A stretch of 64,000 bases of DNA, taken from assembly GCA_001804815.1 (NCBI GenBank), contig MHBI01000097.1, positions 1-64,000 of the forward strand, given 5' to 3'. Made by a program: the position numbers and the translations under genes. This DNA is from Lentisphaerae bacterium GWF2_50_93. Its GTDB lineage: Bacteria; Verrucomicrobiota; Lentisphaeria; Victivallales; GWF2-50-93. Of the stretch, positions 25,038 through 32,703 are shown piece by piece. Within the stretch, counting starts at the first letter, position 1. The number at the start of each line of letters is the position of its first letter. The notes beneath the pieces are model-generated. The model had not been told where the DNA came from and did no database searches. It saw only the letters and a program-made list of their open reading frames with translations.

Positions 25038-26696
25038 ATGAAACTTGTCATTATAGGAGGAGTTGCCGGCGGCGCCAGCGCGGCGGCGAGAGCGCGGCGG
25101 CTGGATGAACAGGCCCATATCATCATGTTTGAAAAGGGAGAGCATATATCTTTTGCGAATTGCGGACTGCCATATCATGTCGGCGGAGTCATAGAGAAAA
25201 GAGAAGATCTCGTGGTAATGTCTCCCGAACGGTTCAGGGCAAGGACAAATGTAGATGTCCGGACAGCACAGGAGATAACAGCAATAGACCCCGCTGCAAA
25301 AACAGTTACGGTGTTGAACCGGCATACCGGAGAAAGCTACAAGGAAAGCTACGACAAGTTGATAATCGCGACCGGGTCAAGTCCAAAAAAACCGGAAATC
25401 CCCGGAATCGATGATACTGACGTGATGGTAATGTGGAACATGTCCGACATGACAGATGTAAAAGACCGTGTCAACGACGGTATTAAAAGAGCGCTTATCG
25501 TCGGTGGCGGATACATAGGATTGGAAATGGCCGAGAACTTCCGGCACCAGAAGATTGAAACAGTCCTTGTGCAGAGGTCAGGACAGCTGATGAGCGTAAT
25601 TGATCCAGAAATGGCGAGTCCTCTCTCGGACTGCCTTGTCAAACACGGCGTTAAAATCCATTTCAATACTACGGTAGTCCGGATTTGCAGGCAATCAATT
25701 GGAAAGGACGACGAAAAGACTGAACTGCTTGTTGAGCTGAGCAGCGGGAAAACAGTCAAGACAGACATTGTTATAGTCGCTGCCGGAATCCGGCCCAACT
25801 CAGAACTGGCGGCAGCAGCAGGCCTTGCCCTTGGCGACAAGCAGGGAATTGTCGTGAACGAGTATTTGGAGACATCAGACCCTGATATCTACGCGGTCGG
25901 GGATGTAATAGAGGTGATGGAGACGGTAATCAACAGGCCTTCGCAGATACCGCTGGCGGGTCCCGCAAACCGGCAGGGGCGTACAGCCGCATGCAACGCA
26001 CTGGGCGGCAAGTCGGAGTTCAAGGGGGCTATCGGCTCTTCCATCTGCAAGGTTTTCGACCTTACCGTAGGCAACGCAGGACCCAGCGAGAAAATACTGC
26101 GGAAAGAGAAAATACCTTATCTAAAAGTGTATCTCAATCCTTTCTCGCATGCGACCTATTATCCCGATGCAAAACAGATGCATTTGAAAATGCTTTTCAG
26201 CCCGGAAGGCAGAATCCTTGGTGTCCAGATAGTTGGACGAGACGGAGTCAAGGAACGCATAGATGTAATGGCTACCGCCATCCAAACCTACCTAAGCGTA
26301 TATGATTTGCAGGATCTGGAACTCTCCTATGCCCCTCCGTATGGATCGGCGAAGGAACCGGTCAACTATGCGGGTTTTGTAGCAGTGAACATGCTCGAAG
26401 GGAAAACGGTGCAGGTCTGCGCCGATGCTATCGCGGAAAACGCATTCCTACTGGATGTCAGGGAGAAGTCCGAGTTCAAGGCCGGAGCTTTGCCGGGAGC
26501 CGTGCTGATTCCACTCGGACAGTTGCGCTCCCGTATGTCTGAACTTCCAAAGGATAGTGGAATTGTGATTTATTGCCAGGTCGGAATTCGCGGATATATT
26601 GCAGAAAGAATACTCAGGCAGAACGGATTCAACGTGAAAAACCTGAGCGGAGGATATGTCACCTGGAAAATGTTCAACGCAAGTAAAGAGCAATAA
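25038..26696 (+). CDS. CoA-disulfide reductase with C-terminal rhodanese domain
   Basis: 552-residue flavoprotein. It has an FAD-binding GGVAGGASAAARARR start and a redox-active single Cys42 in SFANCGLPYH, with NAD(P)H-binding GGGYIGLEMAE and a dimerisation domain to about 445. A rhodanese domain (about 465-548) has catalytic Cys513 in YCQVGIRGY. Fusions of this type reduce CoA disulfide, CoA persulfide or polysulfide, linking sulfane sulfur to NAD(P)H. The position downstream of feoAB and next to a ferritin-like gene suggests redox and sulfur control. RBS AAAGGAGAG. Confidence 0.93.
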   Translation: MKLVIIGGVAGGASAAARARRLDEQAHIIMFEKGEHISFANCGLPYHVGGVIEKREDLVVMSPERFRARTNVDVRTAQEITAIDPAAKTVTVLNRHTGESYKESYDKLIIATGSSPKKPEIPGIDDTDVMVMWNMSDMTDVKDRVNDGIKRALIVGGGYIGLEMAENFRHQKIETVLVQRSGQLMSVIDPEMASPLSDCLVKHGVKIHFNTTVVRICRQSIGKDDEKTELLVELSSGKTVKTDIVIVAAGIRPNSELAAAAGLALGDKQGIVVNEYLETSDPDIYAVGDVIEVMETVINRPSQIPLAGPANRQGRTAACNALGGKSEFKGAIGSSICKVFDLTVGNAGPSEKILRKEKIPYLKVYLNPFSHATYYPDAKQMHLKMLFSPEGRILGVQIVGRDGVKERIDVMATAIQTYLSVYDLQDLELSYAPPYGSAKEPVNYAGFVAVNMLEGKTVQVCADAIAENAFLLDVREKSEFKAGALPGAVLIPLGQLRSRMSELPKDSGIVIYCQVGIRGYIAERILRQNGFNVKNLSGGYVTWKMFNASKEQ

Positions 26697-26708
26697 AAGG
26701 AGGTTTCT

Positions 26709-27014
26709 ATGCCGGATTTTGGAAATTCATTCTCTGGTCTCGCCAAGGATCGGAAGCTTACAAAGGCGGAGCTGGTCCGCGCAATACGTTTCATGGTTGC
26801 CGCGGAATATGAGGCAATACAGCTCTACATGCAGCTTGCTGAATCAACCGACAACAAGCTCGCAATTGAAGTGCTGAAGGACATTGCCGACGAGGAAAGG
26901 GTTCATGCAGGGGAGTTCCTGCGTCTTCTGAAAGAACTTGCTCCCGACGAGGAGAAATTTTATTCGGAAGGGGCTGATGAAGTCGAAGAGGAAATCGGAA
27001 AAATGAAGAAATAA
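26709..27014 (+). CDS. Ferritin-like protein, encapsulated-ferritin type
   Basis: 101-residue two-helix ferritin-like protein. VAAEYEAIQLYMQLAE and IADEERVHAGEFLRLL give the Glu, Glu and His iron ligands of the short (EncFtn-like / rubrerythrin-like) family, which dimerise to form the di-iron centre. The acidic tail EEEIGKMKK does not match a classical encapsulin-targeting peptide, and no encapsulin gene is visible. It could oxidise and hold iron taken up by FeoAB encoded nearby. RBS AAAGGAGG. Confidence 0.85.
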   Translation: MPDFGNSFSGLAKDRKLTKAELVRAIRFMVAAEYEAIQLYMQLAESTDNKLAIEVLKDIADEERVHAGEFLRLLKELAPDEEKFYSEGADEVEEEIGKMKK

Positions 27015-27028
27015 TCTAAGGAGTTAAG

Positions 27029-28423
27029 ATGTTTACCCGGCTTCACAGTCCTGTACGGAAAAACAATCTCACCTTAGCCGCTGCCCTGGCTCTTTTCGTC
27101 TGCTTGTCCGGCATGTTCAACGTCTGTGCCCAGGAGAAAAGCAAGGTCGATGCCAAGCCTGCTAAATATGTCTTTCTCATGATCGGTGACGGCATGGGTG
27201 TCAACCAGCGACTGGCCGCTGGAAAATGCCTCCCTGAAAAGGGAGCAAAGCTTTTCATGGACAGTTTCCCGTATTCCGGATTGACAAAGACAAATTCCAC
27301 CGTGGACGTCACCGATTCCGCAGCTGCCGGAACAGCGCTGGCCTGCGGAGTCAAGACCAGGAACGGAGTCCTTGGTCTGGACAAGGATGGCAAGAGGGTA
27401 GAATCCATAGCCGAACTGCTCAAGAAAAAGGGCATGAAGATAGGCATCATGACAAATACCCCCATCAACCATGCTACGCCGGCCGCCTTCTTTGCGCACA
27501 GCGCCGGCAGGGGAAGCTACTCGGAAATCAGCACGTTTGTTCCTGAAGCCGGGTTTGAACTCTTTGTCGGCGACGGTTTCCTCATCAACAAGGACGATAA
27601 GAAACCCGATGACATGCTCAAGGATAAAGGGTACATGCTCCTGAACAATGCCGGAGAGTTCAGAAAACTGCAGAAGGGTGCCGGAAAAGTGGTTTTCACA
27701 TACAGGATAACCAGCGCGCCGATCAGTGCAGACCCGAAGAAGATCACTCTTGCGGAATGTCTTGCCAAGGCCACGGAACTGCTTGATAACGACAATGGCT
27801 TCTTCATCATGATGGAGGGCGGTATGGTCGACTGGGCATGCCATGCGAACGACCTGTATTCCTCAGTGCAGGAGACCCTGGCTTTTGACGATGCGATAAA
27901 GGCCGCCCACGATTTCTATCTCAAGCACCCATCGGAAACATTGATAGTGGTTACCGCCGATCATGAGACCGGAGGACTCGGCGTGGACAGTTCCAGCAGG
28001 CCTGAACTTTTCATGTCCCAGAAATTCGCGAAGAGCGAGATCATCAACCGGGTGAATGCATGCAAGAAGGAAAAGGCTTCCTTTGAGGAGGTGCTGAAGG
28101 TGGTCCAGGAATCCTTTGGAATGAAAGAGCTCAGTGATGCTGAGACAAAGGCCATAAAGGATGCCTACGACGCGTTGATGGAGACCAGCCCGAGCGATAC
28201 GCGCGCCGAGGAGATTAAAAAGATGTATGGCACGAAGAACCCGGTTGTTGAAGCCTGCTCGAAAATCCTCTGCACCAAGGCCGGCATCACTTGGTCGACA
28301 GGCGAGCACACCTCCTCAAAGGTTAAAACCACCGCCATAGGCTCTGGCGCAGAGCTCTTCAACGGCGAGATGGACAACACCGGCATTCCGGCTCGCATAA
28401 AAAAGGCAATGTCCATCGAGTAG
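27029..28423 (+). CDS. Alkaline phosphatase (PhoA family), exported
   Basis: 464-residue periplasmic or secreted phosphomonoesterase. Signal peptide core LTLAAALALFVCLSGMFNV. Active site: metal-binding MIGDGMG near 51-57, nucleophile Ser in VTDSAAAGT, MMEGGMVDWACHANDL, VTADHETGG and the final GEHTS, together giving the two zinc and one magnesium sites. Length is normal. Lies 14 bases downstream of the ferritin-like gene; no pho box seen. Likely releases phosphate for uptake. Confidence 0.93.
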   Translation: MFTRLHSPVRKNNLTLAAALALFVCLSGMFNVCAQEKSKVDAKPAKYVFLMIGDGMGVNQRLAAGKCLPEKGAKLFMDSFPYSGLTKTNSTVDVTDSAAAGTALACGVKTRNGVLGLDKDGKRVESIAELLKKKGMKIGIMTNTPINHATPAAFFAHSAGRGSYSEISTFVPEAGFELFVGDGFLINKDDKKPDDMLKDKGYMLLNNAGEFRKLQKGAGKVVFTYRITSAPISADPKKITLAECLAKATELLDNDNGFFIMMEGGMVDWACHANDLYSSVQETLAFDDAIKAAHDFYLKHPSETLIVVTADHETGGLGVDSSSRPELFMSQKFAKSEIINRVNACKKEKASFEEVLKVVQESFGMKELSDAETKAIKDAYDALMETSPSDTRAEEIKKMYGTKNPVVEACSKILCTKAGITWSTGEHTSSKVKTTAIGSGAELFNGEMDNTGIPARIKKAMSIE

Positions 28424-28450
28424 TTTTGCATCTTTGCCGGAGGCATAGGC

Positions 28451-28747
28451 ATGCAAGGAAGCGTATGCGGGGTGATCAGCGGTTCGGCAATGGTTATTTC
28501 GCTCGCTGCCGCCAGGAAAGAACCAGACTATAAGAAAAAGAAGATGCTTGTTTTAGCAGCAGCAGGAAGACTATACAAGGAGTTTGAAAAGGAGCACGGT
28601 TCAACAAGCTGCAGAACGCTGTCCGGGCTTGACCTCACCACACCCGAAGGGAAAAAGGCATTTGAGGAAACGGTGAAGAAAAACACCTGTTCGAAGTTCG
28701 TGGCAACAGCCTCGAAGCTCCTTGCAAAGGAACTGCAGACGATATGA
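28451..28747 (+). pseudogene. N-terminally truncated C_GCAxxG_C_C family protein
   Basis: 98 residues matching only the second half of the C_GCAxxG_C_C family (PF09719): GSVCGVISGSAMVISL, then a helix pair with STSCRTLSGLDL and KKNTCSKFV. The first half, which normally carries the NCAxA-type cysteine motif, is missing. The codons just upstream in the same frame read GGIG, as in the family's GGGMG, and then meet the stop of the alkaline phosphatase gene. This suggests a deletion joined the two. It may still be translated from this ATG. A complete member is at 34825-35217. Confidence 0.65.
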
Positions 28748-28839
28748 CGGGATCTTGTAGCACATAATTAATAAACGCGCTATTATTATTATTCATATCT
28801 TAAGTTCCGTCTTGCAATTCCAAGCAATTCATTTAGCGT

Positions 28840-29058
28840 AAAACAGTTTTTCAACGAGGAACTCCGTGGAATCCGGAGGCGGTCGCGCCACTGTATTTGA
28901 ATTTGGAGACATGGTGATTTGGCGACTTGGTGATTTTTAAATCATCAATCAAACAATCATCAAATCAACAAATATTCAAGAGCCAGACCCTCGCTGAAGA
29001 CGGATAATGGGATGTCTCCGCGTCAGGGGCTGAACAGTTGCGAATGCAATTCAAACTG
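28840..29058 (+). promoter_or_regulatory. Cobalamin riboswitch with antiterminator
   Basis: The B12-box core is present: GAGGAAC at 28856, CGTGGAATCCGG, then GGCGGTCGCGCCACTGTA (28878-28895), and after a long peripheral insert AGCCAGACCCTCGCT (28981-28995). These fit the cobalamin-riboswitch consensus in order and spacing. The insert (about 28900-28975) is a low-complexity hairpin region rich in GATTT/AAATCA. CAGTT (29035-29039) can pair with AACTG (29054-29058), enclosing a GAAT/ATTC hairpin, and so compete with the terminator that follows. The first gene downstream is a pseudopilin. Confidence 0.85.
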
Positions 29059-29096
29059 CCGGTGTTTCTGACAAGGAAGCATCGGCAGTTTTTTTG
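29054..29096 (+). terminator. Rho-independent terminator of the cobalamin riboswitch
   Basis: AACTGCCGGTG (29054-29064) pairs with CATCGGCAGTT (29080-29090), 11 bp with one G-T wobble, followed by a run of T. Its left arm is shared with the antiterminator pairing, the classic layout of a transcriptional OFF switch. It ends 33 bases before the pseudopilin ATG. Confidence 0.88.
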
Positions 29097-29128
29097 TGCG
29101 CGCAACACGCTTTTGCAAAAGGAAGAAA

Positions 29129-30097
29129 ATGAAAAAGGAGAATGTCGTTGTCGGGATTGAATTGAAGAAGATGAAGCTTTGGGAGATGATCATTTCGGTT
29201 GAAGACTTCGTGAGATCCCATCCAAAGATGGAGAGTCCGGAAGATGCTCAAATAGGGAAAAGAGAATCCTGTCCGCTAAGAAGTCTCACGTCAGGAAGTG
29301 TAAAATCCTTCACCCTCGTGGAACTTCTGGTAGTGATAGGAATCATAGGGATACTTGCCGGTCTTCTGCTTCCCGTATTCTCCAACGCCAAGAAGACAGC
29401 AACTGCCACGGCATGCATTAACAATGTCTCCCAGCTCGGCAAGGCGAACGCCCTGTATTCCACTGACTACGGATATTATCTGCCATCCTATGCCCCCGAT
29501 GTCGGGATGGCCGGAATCGGGAAGCTTTGGATCGGCACAAGAGACGCTTCCGGTGTCAACCTGAAGAACGGATTCATCACCGACCATCTGAACGGCAACA
29601 CGAAGATATTATCATGTCCAGGCTGGAAAAAATCTAATACTGAGACAGATGATTTTGTCCTCAAGGGGACCGGCTACGGCTACAATACATGCATCGGAAC
29701 CTGGATATATTTAAAAGGCAGCCACTACGGTTCAGGTGGTTCGCTTTGCGGAATGAAGGCCGGGGATGTCAAGCTGCCGACTGACACCGTGGCTTTCTCA
29801 GACACCTGCAACGGGCAGACTACTGTCACAGCACTCGAAGGATTTTCCTTCCTTTATCCATATTATAATGTTGCTGGAACAGGGGACGCTCTGAAGGCGA
29901 CCACGTTTGCTTCTGTCAATTCACGCGGAGACAACGTGCATTTCCGGCACAACAGGAGTGCAAACGTAGGCTGGCTGGACGGGCATGTAAGCCAGGAGAA
30001 GCCGACACGCGTGAAGGCTTCCACACTCGCCCGTCAGGAGTTCATCGGCAACTTCGGCCAAATGGACAACTCGCTGTACGATCCCTGGGATCTGTGA
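29129..30097 (+). CDS. Pseudopilin with long leader, under riboswitch control
   Basis: 322-residue type IV pilin-like protein. The hydrophobic helix FTLVELLVVIGIIGILAGLL starts at residue 61, after an unusually long, charged 60-residue leader; most class III leaders are under 30. The mature E5 is Glu65 and the residue before the cleavage site is Ser. The tail carries HFRHNRSANVGWLDGHV, the H-x9-DG motif of PVC pseudopilins. ATG 29129 has AAAGGAAG close upstream. It is the first gene after the cobalamin riboswitch terminator and is followed after 16 bases by a membrane protein gene. Confidence 0.87.
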   Translation: MKKENVVVGIELKKMKLWEMIISVEDFVRSHPKMESPEDAQIGKRESCPLRSLTSGSVKSFTLVELLVVIGIIGILAGLLLPVFSNAKKTATATACINNVSQLGKANALYSTDYGYYLPSYAPDVGMAGIGKLWIGTRDASGVNLKNGFITDHLNGNTKILSCPGWKKSNTETDDFVLKGTGYGYNTCIGTWIYLKGSHYGSGGSLCGMKAGDVKLPTDTVAFSDTCNGQTTVTALEGFSFLYPYYNVAGTGDALKATTFASVNSRGDNVHFRHNRSANVGWLDGHVSQEKPTRVKASTLARQEFIGNFGQMDNSLYDPWDL

Positions 30098-30113
30098 AAA
30101 GGAGACATGCAAT

Positions 30114-30716
30114 ATGAGCAGGGAATCCCATGAGATCCGGAAAAAAATCGCCCTGGCACGGAAAACGCAGGCGATGAACGAGCATATGAAATCCAAAATG
30201 CATCAGGAGAAAATAATAAATTCCGCATCCGAACAGAAGCAGAAATATAATTTCGAAATTGAAAAATCCGTCTTGGCCGGGAAAAGGGCCGACCTGTGCA
30301 TCTCCGCGGCCAAGCTTGCCGCCGCAGGATGCGTGTGTGTTTTTTCAGTCTTTCTGATCTCGAAGGCGGCAACGGCGCCAAGGAGTGATTTTTCAGTTAC
30401 AGTCAAATCGGACGAAAAGTATTCGCACATGGCAGTCGGGAAGGCTGAAAGGATATTCAAGGCTTTCAGGAACAAGGACAAGGCGGAGCTGAAGGCGTTG
30501 ACTGGCAGATTGGACGAGTTTGGAATTCAGGACTGCGAGTCGCTCATCGGGAGATTTACGACTTTCCCTGATTTCAAGCAGGCATCTGTTAGCTCTCCTA
30601 AGACAGATCCTTGTATTTACTATTTGGCTCTTACAGGAGAGGATGGCCTGCAAATACAACTTGTCCTGCGAAGAATCAATGGAGCATTGGATTTAGAAGG
30701 TATATGTCTGAATTGA
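30114..30716 (+). CDS. Membrane-anchored coiled-coil protein paired with a pseudopilin
   Basis: 200 residues: a charged helical N-terminus (about 1-60), one membrane segment at about 62-84 (CISAAKLAAAGCVCVFSVFLI) and a C-terminal domain of about 110 residues. Architecture and position match the 9814-10422 protein, though sequence similarity is low. Co-transcribed with the pseudopilin (16-base gap, AAAGGAGA before the ATG), hence also under the cobalamin riboswitch. Function unknown; possibly an inner-membrane anchor for a pseudopilin fibre. Confidence 0.65.
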   Translation: MSRESHEIRKKIALARKTQAMNEHMKSKMHQEKIINSASEQKQKYNFEIEKSVLAGKRADLCISAAKLAAAGCVCVFSVFLISKAATAPRSDFSVTVKSDEKYSHMAVGKAERIFKAFRNKDKAELKALTGRLDEFGIQDCESLIGRFTTFPDFKQASVSSPKTDPCIYYLALTGEDGLQIQLVLRRINGALDLEGICLN

Positions 30717-30814
30717 AATGACGCAGCCTTAGAGTTGTCCAAAGGAGGAAAAGTCCTTGATCCGTTCTGGCGGAGGCTACAAATATTTTTGAGGACAAGT
30801 AAATATATTGCGAC

Positions 30815-30842
30815 TTGACAATATCGAGGAAAGGGATATAAT
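30815..30842 (+). promoter_or_regulatory. Consensus sigma70 promoter for fur
   Basis: TTGACA (30815-30820), 16-base spacer, TATAAT (30837-30842); both hexamers are perfect. A Fur-box-like sequence starts 7 bases downstream of the -10, over the expected transcription start. Confidence 0.8.
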
Positions 30843-30848
30843 TGTTAA

Positions 30849-30863
30849 TGACAACCATTTTCA
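30849..30863. promoter_or_regulatory. Fur box over the fur transcription start
   Basis: TGACAACCATTTTCA fits the 7-1-7 Fur consensus TGATAATnATTATCA at 11 of 14 defined positions and keeps the TGA...TCA ends. Its place between the -10 and the ATG (30877) points to autoregulation of fur. Confidence 0.6.
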
Positions 30864-30876
30864 TATAGGACCTAAA

Positions 30877-31347
30877 ATGAAAAAATGCTGCAAGGATTCA
30901 GAGGGATGGCAGGGAAAGTTCCATGGGTACGGATACAGGATGACTGTCGCCCGTGAAGTTATCCTAGATCTCCTATCCAACACTGACAAGCATATGAGTG
31001 CGGAAGACATCTATATGAAAATCCATGAGACGCATCCAAACATAGGCTTGACAACAGTATACAGGACATTGGAAGTCCTATCCGACATGGCCCTTGTCTT
31101 TAAACTGGATATAGGAGACGGCCGTGCCAGATACGAACTGGCCGAGAGTCCTAAGAAGCCTAATCACCATCATCACTTGGTCTGCACGGGCTGCAGGAAG
31201 ATTGTGGACTATTCGGATTTCATTGACCAGGAGGTCAAGCTCCTCCAGGATACCGAGAAAGGGCTTTCCAAAAAATACAATTTCAAGATAACGAACCATC
31301 TTATACAGTTTTACGGCTTGTGCGGAGCGTGTTCCGCCAGAGCATGA
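30877..31347 (+). CDS. Fur-family metal-dependent transcriptional regulator
   Basis: 156-residue Fur-type repressor. The winged helix spans about 22-85 (TVAREVILDLL, NIGLTTVYRTLEVL recognition helix). The metal sensor shows HHHH at 97-100, and the structural zinc site is Cys103-x2-Cys106 with Cys149-x2-Cys152. The start at 30877 is preceded by AGGA; an upstream TTG frame extends into the promoter and is unlikely. Fur, Zur and PerR cannot be told apart by eye, but Fur-type boxes at its own promoter and before the next operon favour iron sensing. Confidence 0.92.
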   Translation: MKKCCKDSEGWQGKFHGYGYRMTVAREVILDLLSNTDKHMSAEDIYMKIHETHPNIGLTTVYRTLEVLSDMALVFKLDIGDGRARYELAESPKKPNHHHHLVCTGCRKIVDYSDFIDQEVKLLQDTEKGLSKKYNFKITNHLIQFYGLCGACSARA

Positions 31348-31370
31348 ACCATATATTTTTTGCCTATTAA

Positions 31371-31385
31371 TGGAAATGATTGTCA
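31371..31385. promoter_or_regulatory. Fur box upstream of the SPFH-NifX-MinD operon
   Basis: TGGAAATGATTGTCA fits the 7-1-7 Fur consensus at 11 of 14 defined positions, with an inner AATGA-TTG-TCATT dyad. It lies 9 bases before the chosen ATG of the SPFH gene, 24 bases after the fur stop, so a bound repressor would block transcription or read-through into the downstream operon. Confidence 0.5.
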
Positions 31386-31394
31386 TTAATAACA

Positions 31395-32324
31395 ATGAAA
31401 AACATACTTAAATATCTTAAACATTGGCCGGCCCTCCTCTTCGGAGCTGTGGTCGCGGCGATATTCCTTGTCACAATCTTCTCCTATCAGGTCAAGAGTA
31501 CCGAAGTGGTGATCTTGAAGACGCTTGGCAGGATTTCAGTCCAGGAGGAACCAGGACTGCATTTCTGCTGGCCGTATCCGATAGACCAGATCTACAGGTT
31601 TGACAAGAGAATACACTGTTTTGACGGTTATGAAGGCAAGATTGAAGAGACAAGTACCGCTGACGGACAGGTGGTGGTTGCGAGCATATATGTGGCATAC
31701 AGGATTTCGGATGCCGGAAAGTTCTTCAAGGCTGCTGGAGGACTCCACAGGACGGAAGTTCTCTTGAACGACATGATGAGATCAGCAAGAAATTCCGCAA
31801 TAGGCGCGCATACGCTTGATGAGTTTATAAATACAGGAGCCGGCAAGGTAAAACTTCAGATTATCGAAGAGGAGATCAGAAAAGAACTTGCAAGAGAGGC
31901 AATGGGAAAGCTGGGGCTGGCGATTGACGGTGTAGGATTCAAGTCATTCATTCTCCCTGACATGATCACGGGCAAGGTTTTCGACAGGATGAAGGCTGAA
32001 AGAAACGTGCTGGCCGAGAGATACCGCGCAGATGGAAAATCAGATGCCAAGAAGCTCCGTGACGAAGCCGACAACAAGAAGAGTCTTGCGCTTGCAGATG
32101 CCGAGGCGAAGGCAAAAAACATAAAAGGCGGAGGCGATGAGCTGGCAGCAAAATATTATTCCGTGTTCCTGGAAAATCCAGAGCTTGCCATCTTTCTCAG
32201 GAAGCTTGAATCATTGAATCGCATCAAATCTGGAAAAATTACTCTGATTATAAATTCAGAAGGAAGTCCTTTCAATATCATGAAGGAAGACAAGACAGGT
32301 TTTTCCGGAAAACCAAATAAATGA
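31395..32324 (+). CDS. SPFH/band-7 (HflC-like) membrane protein
   Basis: 309-residue stomatin/prohibitin-type protein: one N-terminal membrane segment (about 12-32), then an SPFH domain with VLKTLGRIS and EEPGLHFCWPYPIDQIYRFDKR as in HflC, and a long charged helical tail (EADNKKSLALADAEAKAKNI). HflC acts with HflK to regulate FtsH; no hflK or ftsH is seen next to it, so this copy stands alone. ATG 31395 has no clear RBS; a TTG at 31380 inside the Fur box is an alternative start. It precedes the NifX/MinD genes and may share their transcript. Confidence 0.87.
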   Translation: MKNILKYLKHWPALLFGAVVAAIFLVTIFSYQVKSTEVVILKTLGRISVQEEPGLHFCWPYPIDQIYRFDKRIHCFDGYEGKIEETSTADGQVVVASIYVAYRISDAGKFFKAAGGLHRTEVLLNDMMRSARNSAIGAHTLDEFINTGAGKVKLQIIEEEIRKELAREAMGKLGLAIDGVGFKSFILPDMITGKVFDRMKAERNVLAERYRADGKSDAKKLRDEADNKKSLALADAEAKAKNIKGGGDELAAKYYSVFLENPELAIFLRKLESLNRIKSGKITLIINSEGSPFNIMKEDKTGFSGKPNK

Positions 32325-32340
32325 AAGCCGCAGGTTTAAA

Positions 32341-32703
32341 ATGAAGATCGCATTAAGCACATCGGGATATTGCCTTGGAGCCACTCTGGAAAGCCGTTTT
32401 GGAAGGGCCCCTAGATTCATAATCTATGATCTTGAAAAGAAAGAATTCGAAGTTCTGGACAACAATGTCAATATGAATGCCGCCCAGGGCGCAGGAATAC
32501 AATCGGCGATGAATGTAATAAAGGCCGGAGTTCAGGCCGTGATAACGGGTCACTGCGGCCCCAAGGCTTTCAATCTTTTAAAGAATGCCGGGATTGCCGT
32601 TTACCTGGTGGAATCAGTTCCTCTATCAAAGGCGATAGAACTTTTACAGTCAAATTCACTTAAAAAACAGGAATCTGCGGATGTCGACGGACACTGGAAT
32701 TAA
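32341..32703 (+). CDS. NifX/NifB-like dinitrogenase iron-molybdenum cofactor domain protein
   Basis: 120-residue MTH1175/ORP-like protein (PF02579): MKIALSTSGYCLGATLESRFGRA is the strand-turn of the domain, and VKAGVQAVITGHCGPKAFNLL-like and GIAVYLV segments follow (in the sequence, KAGVQAVITGHCGPK). Cys11 and Cys79 may take part in cluster binding. Its 3' end overlaps the first MinD-ferredoxin gene by 23 bases, indicating coupling. This gene opens the second NifX/MinD set of the window. Confidence 0.88.
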   Translation: MKIALSTSGYCLGATLESRFGRAPRFIIYDLEKKEFEVLDNNVNMNAAQGAGIQSAMNVIKAGVQAVITGHCGPKAFNLLKNAGIAVYLVESVPLSKAIELLQSNSLKKQESADVDGHWN

